From assembly GCA_030686995.1 (NCBI GenBank), contig CM060708.1:261024044-261088043 (forward strand): 64,000 nucleotides of DNA, in the 5' to 3' direction. A program made the translations under genes and the position numbers. The DNA is from Artemisia argyi. Taxonomy: Eukaryota; Streptophyta; Magnoliopsida; Asterales; Asteraceae. Each line of letters starts with the position of its first letter. The stretch's first letter is position 1. Below are positions 47,850 through 59,100 of the stretch, in pieces. The notes beneath the pieces are model-generated. The model had not been told where the DNA came from and did no database searches. It saw nothing but the letters and a program-made list of their open reading frames with translations.

Positions 47850-49117
47850 AGAGAGAAGAAATGCACACTTACAGAAACGGAGAAGCATCAGCCTTCAACC
47901 GTGCGCCGGAGGTCGAAGTTTCTTCCGCGTTCGACTCTGCGTCTTTGATGACGTGTCGACGCCTCTTGCTGGTGCCACTGGTTCCAGCCTCTCCCTTGCG
48001 CTTCAAGTTCTGCGCAACCTCTTCCCTCAACACCTCCTCAGGTTTTAGGATCCGAATACTGTCAGATGACCCTGAGCGCGCCTCCTCGCGCGCCACCTCC
48101 ACTTCAGGCACCACAGTGGGCGCCACCACTACCTCTGGCGCCATACTCTGGACGGGCGTCACCACAAGTGGTGGCGTGTCCTCGGGGACTGTCGCGGGCA
48201 AAACAGTCAAACGCCCCGCGGTCGCTTCCAGCAAAGGCAGCTCCCCTTCCCTCAGAGGACGCACCCCTATGGTCACCTGCTTTGGCTTATCAAGCTTCAC
48301 CACCGCGAATAAGTCCATCTCTGCACATATAAAAATGAAGCAAGAAAACAACGAAAGATTAGTTGGTAAATGCGCGAAGAAAAAGGATGAAAAACTTACA
48401 AACAATTACAAAGGATGAACACCCACCCCGGCCATCCTCACTCAGGAAAGTGGGAACCTCATCCGCTGCGCCAAAATACGCGCGACTCAATCCTACATGC
48501 ACCAAAAACTCCTCCGGATAGGGGTTAATGGCCAATCGATTGGCATTTAACGTCTGCGCGTCAGCAATACTATAGGAACCGGGTGCGGGATGCCCATCCC
48601 TTGGTAAAGACGCCTGAGTATAAAACTCAAAATTGGAAGGAAAGACCACGTCGTCTACCCAAAAGAAAAATTCCCTCCAATTCTTGAGGGCGTCAACCTT
48701 CTCCGTATAACATTGAAACGCCCGCGGGCGCTTCGCAAAGGACACCCAACCGTTCGACCATGTTGAGTGGTAAAAGGAGCGGAATAAATCTACAGTTGGT
48801 TCTATCGCTAGTAAACGGCAGTTTACCTCAAAATTCGACACCTTCGCCGCACCTATACAGTGCAGCTGAGAGATGTGGAGGCGATAGTGATTGAGCAAAT
48901 CGCTCAGAAATATAGATATAGGTACGCGGTAGTTAGCGTACTCGAAAAATTTCGTGTATAAACCTATCTTCCCTTCGGGGAAGTCGGCTATACACGCATC
49001 GACATCTGGCGCCTCTGGATGCACATCCAAAGGCACAAAAAAGTCGGAAGAAAAGCGCATCACATCCTCAACAGACAACGCAGAGCGAAACTCCTCTAAT
49101 TGAGCGACCATGTTCAT
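46514..49117 (-). CDS. Antisense gene inside the retrotransposon: four exons, 772 aa
   Basis: Complement of join(46514..47180, 47260..47772, 47873..48320, 48427..49117). Introns of 106, 100 and 79 bp are all GT-AG, phases match and no stop interrupts. Start ATG 49117; a second ATG follows 2 codons later. Residues about 45-220 (FFVPLDVHP..PDVDA, EGKIGLYTKFFEYANYRVPI, IGAAKVSNFEVNCRLL, WSNGWVSFAKR) resemble the plant domain called 'putative gypsy type transposon' (PF04195, as I recall). Then a Pro/Val/Glu-rich linker, a basic SKRRRHV patch that could direct nuclear entry, and long Ala/Glu/Leu-rich coiled-coil stretches to the C-terminus. Extra antisense ORFs are known in Tat elements; their function is unknown. 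I infer a DNA- or chromatin-related role only weakly. Confidence 0.85.
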
Positions 49118-49257
49118 CTTAAAACTAAGTGGACGCACACAAAGATTACCTACAGAAGTTCAAAGGTTTTCTAGCAAAAACGCTCTCAAAATGAAGAAGA
49201 TGAATAGTGGTTGTGTGTGTATTTTACTGTGTGGTGAAAATAAAGGGGGACGACACT

Positions 49258-49265
49258 CTTATATA
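49258..49265 (-). promoter_or_regulatory. TATA box of the antisense gene
   Basis: On the minus strand CCTATATAAGAG lies about 140 bp before the ATG, giving a leader of about 110 nt. It is the only strong TATA between the ATG and the 3' LTR that I see. Confidence 0.7.
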
Positions 49266-49524
49266 GGGTGGTAAAAACCCTAATTCACGCCCACGTGGAT
49301 CCCACTCACAGTAAACGTGTGGCTAGAAGATCAAAAGGTACAACACTTTTTCCCGAATCCCAAGTGATACGTGGACACCACCCCCAGTTACCGAGGTAAC
49401 TATTTTGAACCTGTTAGGTGCATTGCACCTCCAAAAAGGCGGTAACAATTTGTTCATTATCCCGCCACGCTTACCGCTGCTTACATTAAGTCTAGTACCC
49501 GCGGCTACGTGTCGCGCATACTAG

Positions 49525-49536
49525 ACTGGGGGGACA
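49525..49536 (+). other. Polypurine tract region
   Basis: ACTGGGGGGACA abuts the 3' LTR TG at 49537, the expected place for plus-strand priming. Confidence 0.7.
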
Positions 49537-50031
49537 TGATGACGTATAGCCTATATTTGGGCCGCAAGCCCAAATGATAGACATTACTTATACTTAAGCC
49601 CATCACGAATGGGCTACCATGACAAATGGTATGGGCCGCAGTATCAACGCTTGGGCTTATGAAGCCAAAAGGCCCAATCTAACTCACCGGATATCCGATA
49701 AGGATCATCTATTCAAGGAATAGATATCCTTACCTCGGATAAGCACCATGCGTGCGTAGAGTAAGGAGCAAGAAACACGGTTTCTTAGCCCCTATATATA
49801 GAATCATACGATTCTCATTGAAGGTACGATTCACGGAATCCCTAAACTCTTAAACCAAAACCTAAATTCGATTACTTACTCTCACGCCGGAGTCTAATCG
49901 GGGGAGACAATCCCTCGATAAGCCTAACGGTGTTGTTTATTTTCTTAGTACGCAGGTAACAAAGTGCTAAGGAACGAATTGATATAAGAGCAAAGCCCAA
50001 CAATCAGGTACGCCCAACTTTTGTATCAACA
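49537..50031 (+). repeat. 3' LTR (495 bp)
   Basis: Same as the 5' LTR but for one extra G. Followed by the target duplication AAAGT. Confidence 0.98.
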
Positions 50032-50480
50032 AAAGTCATCCCAATGAGCCGAATCAATGATGCAGTTAGGAGGATCTTACGTGCGAAGTTCATCTTGGGC
50101 TTGTTTGAAAACCCGCTAAATACTGATCTAAGCAATGCAGAAAACCTTGGAGAGCAGGTTGAAAGACAGAATCAACAAGATATGGCTATGCAAGCTATGT
50201 GTATTGACCAGTCGATGATTCCATTACGCAAAAGAACGGCGAGAATCTTGGCAGCGCCTACCCATGCTGATAAAAACGAGAATCAGTGTGGTAGATGAAT
50301 GATGAATATTAAGGAAAAAGTTATATTACAAAAGGTATGCATCTTTTGTTACCATTCTTTAATAGACACAACTTATTGATTTTCTATATACAAATACAGT
50401 AACTATCTTTATTAACGTTAACAGGCACGACCTACTAATCTGCTATAGAAGACACTGAATCCAACAACCGAAGCTGTCTA

Positions 50481-51173
50481 CGTTGTCCACGTTTGTATCC
50501 GGGCTCAAGAACTGCTCAACCTATTGGCATAACAAGTTAGAAATGTGTAATTAAGGGAAAAGCTAAAAACGGAATTAGTATGGTGCTGCTCGAAAATGGT
50601 GTTAAGATTGGTGAACTTCAGACTACTGAGTCATAAAAGATGGAACTACTTCGTCTCAAGTAATGCTGGTAGTTGTCGTGATTGTTTTTGAAGTGGGATA
50701 GCTGGAGGAAAAAACCCTACTTGTAATTTCTTTTATCTTTTCCCCGGGGCTTGTATGGGTCTGCATAAAAAACACTCCGGAGTGAAAACCGGTGGCTCGG
50801 CCTCCGTGAGTGGGGATTTTTCTCTTGTCTCGGTTCTTTGTAATCTGCACGAGTTTTTTCATCCCTTTTGCAGTCCTCGCAGTTAAAGCCCTGAGAGGAA
50901 TCTAGATAGTGTAGCTTTGTTTATTTCTAGATTGTATATGTACTCTTTAGCTTCTAGTGCTGTGCTAGTAGCTTTTTTCTTAATATATTTCTGCCGTTTA
51001 AAAAAAAAAAAAAAAAAAAAAAAAGTTCAAGTCTATTAGAATTGAGTTATTCTCCATATGTTGGTTATGTTGCTTGGACTGAACAGTAGTGTATCAAGGT
51101 ACTTGTCCTTGAACTCCAAATTGGCTATATCTCCTTTGTGATTTATAATAAATTTCACGTTTTCAAAAAGAGG
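50481..51173. other. 3' flank of the GH3 pseudogene
   Basis: Degenerate; CCTCCGTGAGTGGGGATTTT, a possible old 3'UTR and an A-run of about 24 (51001-51024). No ORF of note. Confidence 0.5.
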
Positions 51174-51339
51174 TGTGCTACACCCACTCATAATTTACAA
51201 AAAAAAACCCACTCGCTGACGTGTCAGCGAGCTGATTGGTTGGTTTTTTGTGGCCCACAAAAAACCAACCAATCAGCTCCCTGACACGTCAGCGAGTGGG
51301 TTTTTTTTTTGTAAACTATGAGTGGATCTAGAAATATTC
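51174..51339. mobile_element. Hairpin MITE (166 bp)
   Basis: Almost a single palindrome centred at about 51253: CTGATTGGTTGGTTTTTTG and its complement meet at GTGGCCCAC, and CACTCGCTGACGTGTCAGCG pairs with CGCTGACACGTCAGGGAG on the far side. Flanked by the direct repeat TTTCAAAAAGAGG (51161-51173, 51340-51352), longer than a usual target duplication, so part of it may be chance. GACGTGTC / GACACGTC motifs resemble ACGT-core binding sites. Confidence 0.85.
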
Positions 51340-51757
51340 TTTCAAAAAGAGGAAAAGATGTGCAATCAATAATGTTTTGGAGTATTAGTTTAGGTTAAGT
51401 ATTACAAGAATTCATTTGTTACTAGTATTTGTTTGGTATTTTGTTTGTTGGAAACAAAAGGGTACTCAAATTTTCAAAACAATAAGTAGAACATTAGTGA
51501 GGAGATATCTGTACAGAGGCATAAGGTGTGTTGCACAACACATTAGCCTAGATATTTCTTCTCGACATAATTATGTCGTAAGTTTGATAGCTTTAATAGA
51601 CGAGAAATGTGGCTCTCCTTCTTCGTTGATTATGTTGTAAATAATTGAGATTTACAAAAGACAAATGGTTTTCATGTTCACAACAGTATGTTGGTGCACT
51701 TAACTAATTACGAGATTTCCTTAGTACTGCTAGGTTTACAATCCCTTTGGTTAGAAT

Positions 51758-52318
51758 TAGGGCTGTAAACGAACTGAACGTTCAGCGAACATTTCATGAA
51801 CCGTTCTGTAAAAAGTTCGTTTATGTTCGTTCGTTTATTAAATGAACGAACATGAACAATATTTTACGTTCGTTTAGTTAAATGAACGAATATGAACAAA
51901 AATCTCGTTCGTTCATTTATGTTCGTGAACGTCCGATTAGGCGTTCATTAATGTTCGTTTATGTTTATTTATCTATTTATGTTCATATATCATATCTTTT
52001 AATTTTATAATTTTAAAAATTGATTTGTTTAAACAAAGCAACACTTATAAAACAATATATTGTGAAGAATTCAATAAAGTTTATGTTTGTTTGTCTATTT
52101 TCATTTATGTTCGATCGTTTATGTTCGTTTAACGTTCGTTTAGTGTCTTAATGAACGAACATAAACGAACATGAACAATTCATTTTCTTAATAAACGAAC
52201 ATGAACAAGAAAATTCGTCCGTTTAAGTGTCCGTGTCCGTTTATTTGTCCGGTTAAAATTAAATGAACGAACATGAACAGGGCTCCGTTCGTGTTCGTCC
52301 GGTTCGTTTACAGCCCTA
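51758..52318. mobile_element. hAT MITE (561 bp)
   Basis: Ends TAGGGCTGTAAACGAAC and, complemented, TAGGGCTGTAAACGAACC; exact 8-bp duplication GTTAGAAT (51750-51757, 52319-52326). The body is packed with GTTCGTTTATGTTCGTTC and its complement AAATGAACGAACATGAAC in both directions, as in hAT subterminal repeats. Related in end sequence to the MITE at 21498. Confidence 0.95.
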
Positions 52319-52329
52319 GTTAGAATTAA

Positions 52330-52699
52330 GGCCCGTTTGGTTAGTGCTTTGAAAGAAAATATATGACTTTAACAATAAATACAAGTGTTTGGTTTGGAAA
52401 ATGGTTTAAACCGGGCCCACCAAATTCCAAATATTTGGGCACCTTCAAAAGTGTATTAAATGATGGGTTTTCTTATTTTTTTTGTCCCGCTACACCTCTC
52501 TCTCTATCTCACTCTAATTTTAATTTCTCACTCATAATTTAAAACAATATTTTTAATTTATTAAATAACTAATAATTATTTATTTATTTTATAATATATT
52601 TTCTCTCTCATACATCAAATCCAAATCCAAATCCTAATCTTTAACTTTATATCTCAATCCTAATCCTAATCATAAACCCACCTATAAACCAAACGGACC
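52330..52699. mobile_element. Possible TIR MITE
   Basis: GGCCCGTTTGGTT at the left and AACCAAACGGACC at the right are inverted repeats (12 of 13). The 370-bp interior is AT-rich with TCTCTCTATCTCACTC. No convincing target duplication, so the family is not assigned. Confidence 0.5.
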
Positions 52700-52875
52700 A
52701 TGATTTCAGGGACAATCTTTGAGATGTGCGAGAATGATGTAATTCCGCCACTTCCAAATTACCAAATCAAAACGATTCTAACTGAACAAAGTTGTTTGTT
52801 AACCAACCCGTCCCTAGAATTAGAGTTATGGGAAGCTAATAGCATTAACAATGCTACTCAAGAGCGAAAGGGCCA

Positions 52876-53052
52876 CTAATCTAAACTCTTTTGCCAGACC
52901 TGAATGATCACTAGACCCGAACTGAATAGGTGATCAATATCTTCGTGTTCATCACCACACATTGGACACAACACCAAAACCAAGTCCACACCTTTGTCAT
53001 CCAAATTGAGCCTAGTTGGAAGGCGATTGATATTCAAACACCAGGCAAAGAT
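52876..53052 (-). pseudogene. LINE remnant: zinc-binding domain after reverse transcriptase
   Basis: The minus-strand frame reads IFAWCLNINRLPTRLNLDDK then LCPMCGDEHEDIDHLF and VIIQVWQKSL before a stop. This matches the CPxCG..E..DHLF..C zinc-binding region (zf-RVT) at the end of plant L1-type LINE reverse transcriptases. One expected downstream Cys is lost (SSGLV). Isolated fragment, no RT core nearby. Confidence 0.8.
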
Positions 53053-53177
53053 ATATTAACTTTTATAGAGAGTAACACACACCCATTTATTTAACAGTAG
53101 CACCTGAACTTCCACTATGAATACAATCTATTCTAATAGTGTGTGTATATGTGCCTTTAGGAAACCACCTATGCTCT

Positions 53178-53404
53178 ATCCCACATCGTTGGAATAATGA
53201 ATATGAGAGACATGTATGTGTATAATGTGAGGGTTGTGGGTTATGGTTTAAGGTATCTTTGCGCTTAGGTCAATGACTAGCTAATGAGGTAATCCGAGGC
53301 GCGTCAATTGCTGTTTGAAAACTATTTCCAAACCCCGTCCTCGGCTTTAGTTTCCCTTGGCCGTCAAGAATATCAGGAAAGACTCTTTTTAATGGGTAAT
53401 TTCC
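53178..53404 (+). pseudogene. U4 snRNA pseudogene with relic promoter
   Basis: A USE ATCCCACATCG (53178-53188) is intact, but the TATA is TATAATG (53221) and the RNA part from 53255 (ATCTTTGCGCTTAGGTCAAT) has many changes against the gene at 33640: GACTAGC for GACGCAGC, loss of bases in GAGGTAATCCGAGG, GCTGTTTG for GCTGGTTG, Sm site AATATCAGG for AATTTCTGG, and a broken 3' box (CAATTCCTAGATTCAA). The promoter and 3' flank are still recognisable, so it arose by DNA duplication, not by retroposition. Confidence 0.9.
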
Positions 53405-53540
53405 TACAATTCCTAGATTCAATCTTCTGTTTTTCATTGGAGGGGAAAAGTGTGTGTCTAAATATTTAAAAAAAAAAATGTTCGGAAAAAATTATTAAGA
53501 TAAGGAAAAGTTAAGTTATTGGTTTAAAAACCTTTAAAAT

Positions 53541-53672
53541 ATTAAATCTCTTATTAGCTTTGAGTATGAAATATACATATCGGATGAGATTATCTTGTTA
53601 TGTGATCTGACGACTATGAAATGTAGTAATAGTTTTCGATAACCATGTGTTTAATAAAAATGCATTAAATAT
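53541..53672. repeat. Direct repeat flanking the 53.7-60.7 kb region (left copy)
   Basis: GTATGAAATATACATATCGG through CGATAACCATGTGTTTAATAAAAATGCAT recurs at about 60825-60935 in the same orientation with 1-2 changes. The right copy has about 20 extra bases near its start. It suggests that the target DNA was duplicated or that the insertion lies within a tandem repeat. Confidence 0.85.
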
Positions 53673-54822
53673 AGAGAAAAATTCAAATGCATACCCTTTT
53701 TTTTGTGCATACCAATGAATAAATCCCCACCTTCCATCTTTTTTGATCTAATGGCCTAGATTAATCTAAGATTTAATCACTTAAACCTAATTTACCCCAC
53801 CTATATAAAGTTCTATTTTATTTATTTTTTCTCATTCGCTCTTTTTTTCATACACAAACTGTGTGTTTTCTCCCAATCAACTTCCCTCCATAATCTGTTA
53901 CCACCGCAACACCACCGCTACACCATCATTCCGATCATCATCACCATCACTATTCCAGTCACCATTCCGATCATCATCTCATAATCACCTCCCGATCATT
54001 ATCATCCTTTTTTATATCTTCTTTTGATTTGAATGAACCATTTCTTTTCAGAAGCTGATTTGATGGATATTGTTGTTGTTGATAGTGTTGTTGAATCGTT
54101 TGTTAATTATGTGGATCGAGTTGTTTAACATTCCTTGTGATCAAGTTGCATACCAAGTGTTTGACAAAATGTGTGAGTGAAAAATATTTGATAATTTTGT
54201 TATCTGCTTTTGTAATTTTGCTTATTAATTAAGTTATTAGTTGAATTTATATTTTTAACTGCATTTGAATGTTGTTTTTTGTGTCTAATTTTGGTTTTGA
54301 ATCTGCTCTGTACCATACGTTTAGTATCACCAGTGATATTTGAAGTTGATGATTATAAGCTAGTTTAGTATCACCAGTGATATACGTTTAGTATTACCAG
54401 TGATAATTGTTAGTCTATTTATTTATAAGTTGTTTATGTTAAGATGTTTAATTTTCTTATATAATATTTTTGACATTTTGATGAGGATGAAAATATAAGT
54501 TTGTGGGGATAAGCTGTGAGTATAAGTTACTGATAAGTTATTAATTATAGTGTAATATTGCTTATTATTTATTAATTAAGGTGTAGCTTACAGTGTTTTG
54601 AAGTCTTTTCTGTGGTGCTCTATTTAAATGCTTGCACGGCTACCAAAAAAGCTTATGGAGTTCTTGGCATTTTTCGTGTTGTTTCTGAGTTTAATGTTGA
54701 GTATGTAATGAAGATCATTATTAGATTTTACACCAAGGTATTAATTATGTACTTTTATATACAAGATGGTTTTTGTGCCTTTCACTGTAATAGACAAACA
54801 CAATAAATGTTTTTACTGATGG

Positions 54823-54954
54823 TATATGTGTAGTATCACTAGTGATATGCTTGATATATGTGTAGTATCACCAGTGATATATTTGATATATGTGTAGTAT
54901 CACCAGTGATATGCTTGATATATGTGTAGTATCACCAGTGATATGTTTGATAAT
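54823..54954. repeat. Four tandem 32-bp units carrying the palindrome
   Basis: GATATATGTGTAGTATCACC plus AGTGATATGCTT, repeated with exact 32-bp phase (TAGTATCAC at 54831, 54863, 54895, 54927). Units differ only in the last four bases and one centre base. Confidence 0.95.
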
Positions 54955-55191
54955 TTGTTTCTTATTGTTGAAATTACTGATAAGCTGTCTATGATACTGG
55001 ACTTCTTTTGTAGACAACCTGAGAGAGCTAAAGGACATAAGAATGACCGTATTAAGGGTGGACGCGAGAAAGCTATTAAGAAAAGTAAGAACCAAAAGAA
55101 GGGTTGTAATATTTGTAGTTTAATTGATCATAATAGACATACTTGTCCAAACAAGGGAAAAGTTTCAAATGTCAATGGGGCGGCGGCGTAG
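54922..55191 (+). pseudogene. Zinc-knuckle C-terminal fragment, MULE/FAR1-like
   Basis: An open stretch of about 90 codons ends with a Lys/Arg-rich part (REKAIKKSKNQKKG) and a CX2CX4HX4C knuckle (CNICSLIDHNRHTC), then PNKGK and a stop. Such tails close many MULE-type transposases and FAR1-related proteins derived from them. The catalytic and SWIM domains are not seen upstream, so this is a remnant or last exon. The 5' end overlaps a palindromic repeat and is probably not the real start. Confidence 0.55.
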
Positions 55192-55790
55192 TTGAAAATG
55201 GATGTGGTTTCTCAGTCACTGCAATTGAAGTATTAGTTTGTTGATTGATTGATTTTTTTTACTGGATTGTTAGGTTTATTTAATAGCATTGCTAATTTTA
55301 TCTTGGACTTGTATATCATTTGTGATACTATTATTTTATTTATTTGTTTGTTTTTTCTGAATTGTTAGGTTTACTCAATAGCACTAGTAAAATAAAGCTT
55401 AACAAGTAAACAAAAAAACCTATAAAATATACAAAATTTCACAAGTGATAATACAAATATCACTAGTGATAATACACATATACAGTTCAACTTCAAATAT
55501 CACTGGTGATACTACAGGTATGACACTTTTCACTTTTCATATTACCATATTAAACTAAATACCACTCAAAACTTTATCAAACAAATATTCACAAATCAAG
55601 ATGGATTAAACAATTGCTCACTATGGCCCATTTCTGTGAGTTTGAATCTCTTGTGACAAATAACATGATTCAGTCAAACTAAATACCTACTATTGACTTC
55701 CAACTTGTCAACTATACATATTTATTTATAACCGTATAGATTAAAACATAACAACACAACTGTTTTCAACAACTTGTTTTATTTAGTTTT

Positions 55791-56197
55791 GTTCTTCAAC
55801 AATCGTGCTCTTCATTGGTTCATCAACAAACACCTTCATTTTATTCCCAGATGCTTTCAGGGGAACTTTTGATATCACATGTGATGTCACAGGTGATACC
55901 ACCTGTGATATCACAGGTGATATCACTGGTGATATCACATGTGTGTCAGCTTTCTTTTATTTATTGAATCAATTGTGGTGATGGAGGAACTTGTGATATC
56001 ACAAGTGTTTGAGCTTCTTCAATTTGGTTGTGGAGATGTTGTGCTTTCTTCAAAGACAATTGCACTTGTTGTTGATTCTTTTCGTTTGATGAGGCTGTTT
56101 TTTGCACAGGTCTTGGTGAGTGCTTATTCACCCACCATTTCATGGCCAAATACCGACCCAAAATGACTATTTGAGCTAACAAATGCCAAGAAAACAT
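55791..56197 (-). pseudogene. Open stretches with Val-Ile-Ser-Pro repeats, unrecognised
   Basis: On the minus strand 56197-55961 encodes KKAQHLHNQIEEAQTLVISQ and stops. In another frame the next about 50 codons run THVISPVISPVISQ, VVSPVTSHVISKV, then MKVFVDEPMKS and a stop at about 55791. The repeats are the palindromic DNA motif read as codons (GTG ATA TCA CNN). It may be a frameshifted C-terminal exon of the local transposon gene, or chance. No family recognised. Confidence 0.3.
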
Positions 56198-56199
56198 GT

Positions 56200-59100
56200 G
56201 TTTTTATGTTGTGAACATACAGGTACGGATTAATCACAAAATGACGAAAAATCAAACAAAAATCAGAAAAACGGGCACGAGAGTGGAAGTCGGTCAAATA
56301 GTCAATGCTGGGATTCAAAAGTCAATATCAATCCTTCATTTATTCAAGATTTACAAGTTGAGTCCTTGGAAGATATTTTTGCAAAAGTGACATTTGTGCC
56401 CTTGGAGTTTTGAAGTCTACATAATTAGTCCTTGCAATTTTCATCTTACTTTTACAAATAAATAAACCTGGTCCAATTTTTAAACCTAAACAAGACATGC
56501 CTGGTCCAAAGATATTACCCAGCCCACCATCTCAATACCAAGCCCAAGCCCATCCAACAACCTTTTGGTCAAAGCTATAATACGTGTTAAAGAAATGGTC
56601 AAACGGTCAAAGTTATCAATAAAAACTATCCCACACCCGTTTTCCCCCTTTTCCCCAAAATTCCCAGAACCCTTCACACCCACATGAACCCTAATTTACC
56701 ACTTGACTCAATTGACTCGAACCACTTCACTCAACCATGATTTACCAATCATTTGAACTTCTAGAAACCTTATCATGTGATTAGGAGGATGTTAGAAAGA
56801 GATTAAGCTCAAGATTGGTTCACATGGACATGTGGCAGCTGGTAATTGGACACACCACATCATTCCCTTGCATTGGATACTTATTCTAGAAGGTGTTAGC
56901 ACATGGCAGAGGTATGCACACGGATTGCCAACATGGCAATGTGTGATTGGCTCTCACACGTCACAAATTCTGATCAAAGGGTTATTATTGATATAAAGAA
57001 GCACAAATCTATCCAAGGGCTGAGATGAGAAGAAAAGAAGCACAAAGAGTTGTGGATTGCCAGCGTGGATTCTCACCCCAACCCCTCACTCTTCAACTAT
57101 AAATAGAGGTTCATTTTAGCTCTTTAGGTGTGTAGTTTTTAGGAATTGTTATGCTGTCAAAATGTATTTCGATTTGTAATCTAGATTAGTGATTGTAATT
57201 TTACTCTTTGAATTTAATAAAAGTATACCTTCCATTTTATATTCAGCTTATTATTACTTTTATACATTAGCTTAATCTGTTTCATAAACTTCTTATATTG
57301 ATATTATCTGTTTACATAATCAGTAGTTAAAAGCTTATTTCATTTTATTTCAACTTAGTTTTAATATCATTTACAGATAAATAAAAAAATAAAAATAAAT
57401 AAGAATAATATAAAAGAAAAAATAAAAAAGTGTTTACATAATCATAAGTATAGCTTAACATAGAGCTTATTTTTCATTTTATATACTCCATTTTAGCTAA
57501 CTAGCTTTCAGTGGAGTATTTTTGAGTCCAAAGTTCTTATAATCAAAAATAAGAAGAAGAATTATTGTTGCTGATGATGTTGGATATGCTGAGACAGAAG
57601 GAGATGAACTCAGCCTATCTTAAAGATAGGCTTGCTTAGTGAGCCCCCTCTGTTCTAGCCGAGGGGGATTGCTTGGTAATTTCTGTTTATAAATTCTGAA
57701 ATAATAGTATCTGTTTGAATTCTGTAATAGATATAGTACTGTTTCATTTATTTTGATTTGCTGATTCAGTAGTAGTTTTGGGTAGAATTAGATTTTATTT
57801 GATATTTGATTGCATAAGTTTGATATTACTGAGTTAGCATAGCTATTTTGACTATCTGTTTATTGATCTGTTTGCTTGATTGATTTTGAGTAGAATTGTT
57901 GTTTTGAGATTAAGCTTGTAGATCTGAGATTGATCTTGCTTGAATCTGTATCACTGTTTCATTGGGATTTCATTGCATTGCTAGTTGCATATCTTGAGTG
58001 TTGAGGTTTGGTTGATCATTTGGTTAGACTGATTTGGTGGATTGTATTGGTTATACACTTGTCTGATTTGCAAATTAGTGATTCAGTATCAATTTAGGAG
58101 TGTTTGGATCTGTGGAATATTGAGAACTGTTGTTGTTAATTTGCTGATACATCATCACTAGTAGAATACATTTAAGTAATATTAGGTGTGTAGTTGTATT
58201 ATAATTAGATATAGCTTAATTAGATTAAGTGTAGCTTAGTAAATTAAATTAGTAGCATAAATCAATTGTTTAAACTAGAATTAGTCAATAGTGTTTAAAA
58301 ACCATTTTTGTCCTTGATTTTTAGTTTACTCAGTTTTTTTTCCATCTTTCTAAAATTTTGGGAAATTAAAGTCTGGTTGCAAATCTTATTGATCCATATT
58401 TTCCCAGATTTTTATGAATTTTTCTGCAAAAGTTTTTGAGCAGCTGTAACTTGACTATTTGGAACAAAAATCCCCTGCACCATCAAGCTGTCTCAGCAAA
58501 ATCTGTTTCAGTTTTAGTAACTAGGCAAATTTGGTTCCTTATTGCTTCATCATTAGTGTTTCTTATTCTTTGTTAGGTTGATAAGGGTAGCTTTAGGTCT
58601 TGATGCTGTAGCTTTTAGTTGATAAGCTTATGCAACTGTAGAAATCAGCCCCTATGCCTGCTACTTTTCTCTTGTCCATCTGTTTTAACTAGATCTTTTC
58701 ATAAGCTAGGCCTGCACTTGAGCATTATTAGTTTGCATTCTGAGCCTAATAGAGTTTGTTAAGTGATTTTCACTGTCTCTCATCATTTGATTTATTCTGT
58801 GCTCAACAGCTTATGCTATTGCTTATTGTCTAACTGCTTTTTGCTTGCATTCACTGCTTTTATGCTTCTTCTGATCATACCTGAGTTTCTCTGAGCATTA
58901 TTTTAGCATTTTGCATCAGTGTTTTCAGTTTCATAAGTTTTTATCACAAGTGCTTATTAAAAAGCACTTGTGATAAGCTGATTTTACAAGAATAAGCACT
59001 TTTACTATTCAAATTCACTTCAAATTTTTTATCTGAGTTCTTTTTATTATTTTAGAATTTCTGGAATTTTTCCAGATTTTTCCAACCCTTTTTACTATTT

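Larger units (their letters stand above)
39679..50031 (+). mobile_element. Tat-lineage Ty3/gypsy LTR retrotransposon, complete and young
   Basis: 10,353 bp between exact 5-bp target duplications AAAGT (39674-39678, 50032-50036). The 494/495-bp LTRs start TG, end CA, and differ by a single G indel. Internal order: primer site, gag-pol frame, spacer with 61-bp repeats, minus-strand gene, polypurine tract. A second (archaeal-type) RNase H after the first and an antisense gene downstream of pol mark the Tat lineage (Ogre/Retand-like). It splits exon 5 of the GH3 gene. Confidence 0.98.
38387..50480 (+). pseudogene. GH3 beta-glucosidase / glucan exohydrolase gene, decayed and split by a retrotransposon
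   Basis: Exons 38387..38606 (signal peptide, then [13 protein letters not shown]), 38709..38877 ([20 protein letters not shown]), 39170..39320 (PYYDAIRKGVATI), 39415..39519 (GFVISDFMGID with the GH3 nucleophile Asp), 39614..39678 and, past the insertion, 50037..50298 (SRINDAVRRILRAKF, GLFENPL). GH3 enzymes release glucose from cell-wall beta-glucans. Decay predates the insertion. Exons 2 and 3 join at RDPELIKK to PYYDAI, skipping about 170 residues with substrate-binding motifs. The usual GIDAVHGHN reads GNDDVNGNS. The C-terminal domain stops at QCGR, with a frameshifted trace (TLNPTTEAVY) at about 50425-50480. Intron signals are still good. Confidence 0.93.

Noticed and set aside
54823..54954. 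32-bp repeats considered as a CRISPR array
   Set aside because: The units are directly contiguous without unique spacers, and this is plant nuclear DNA.
55439..55460. Riboswitch or bacterial operator reading of the GTGATATCAC palindromes
   Set aside because: Such prokaryotic categories do not apply to plant nuclear DNA; a transposase or homodimer site is the better reading.
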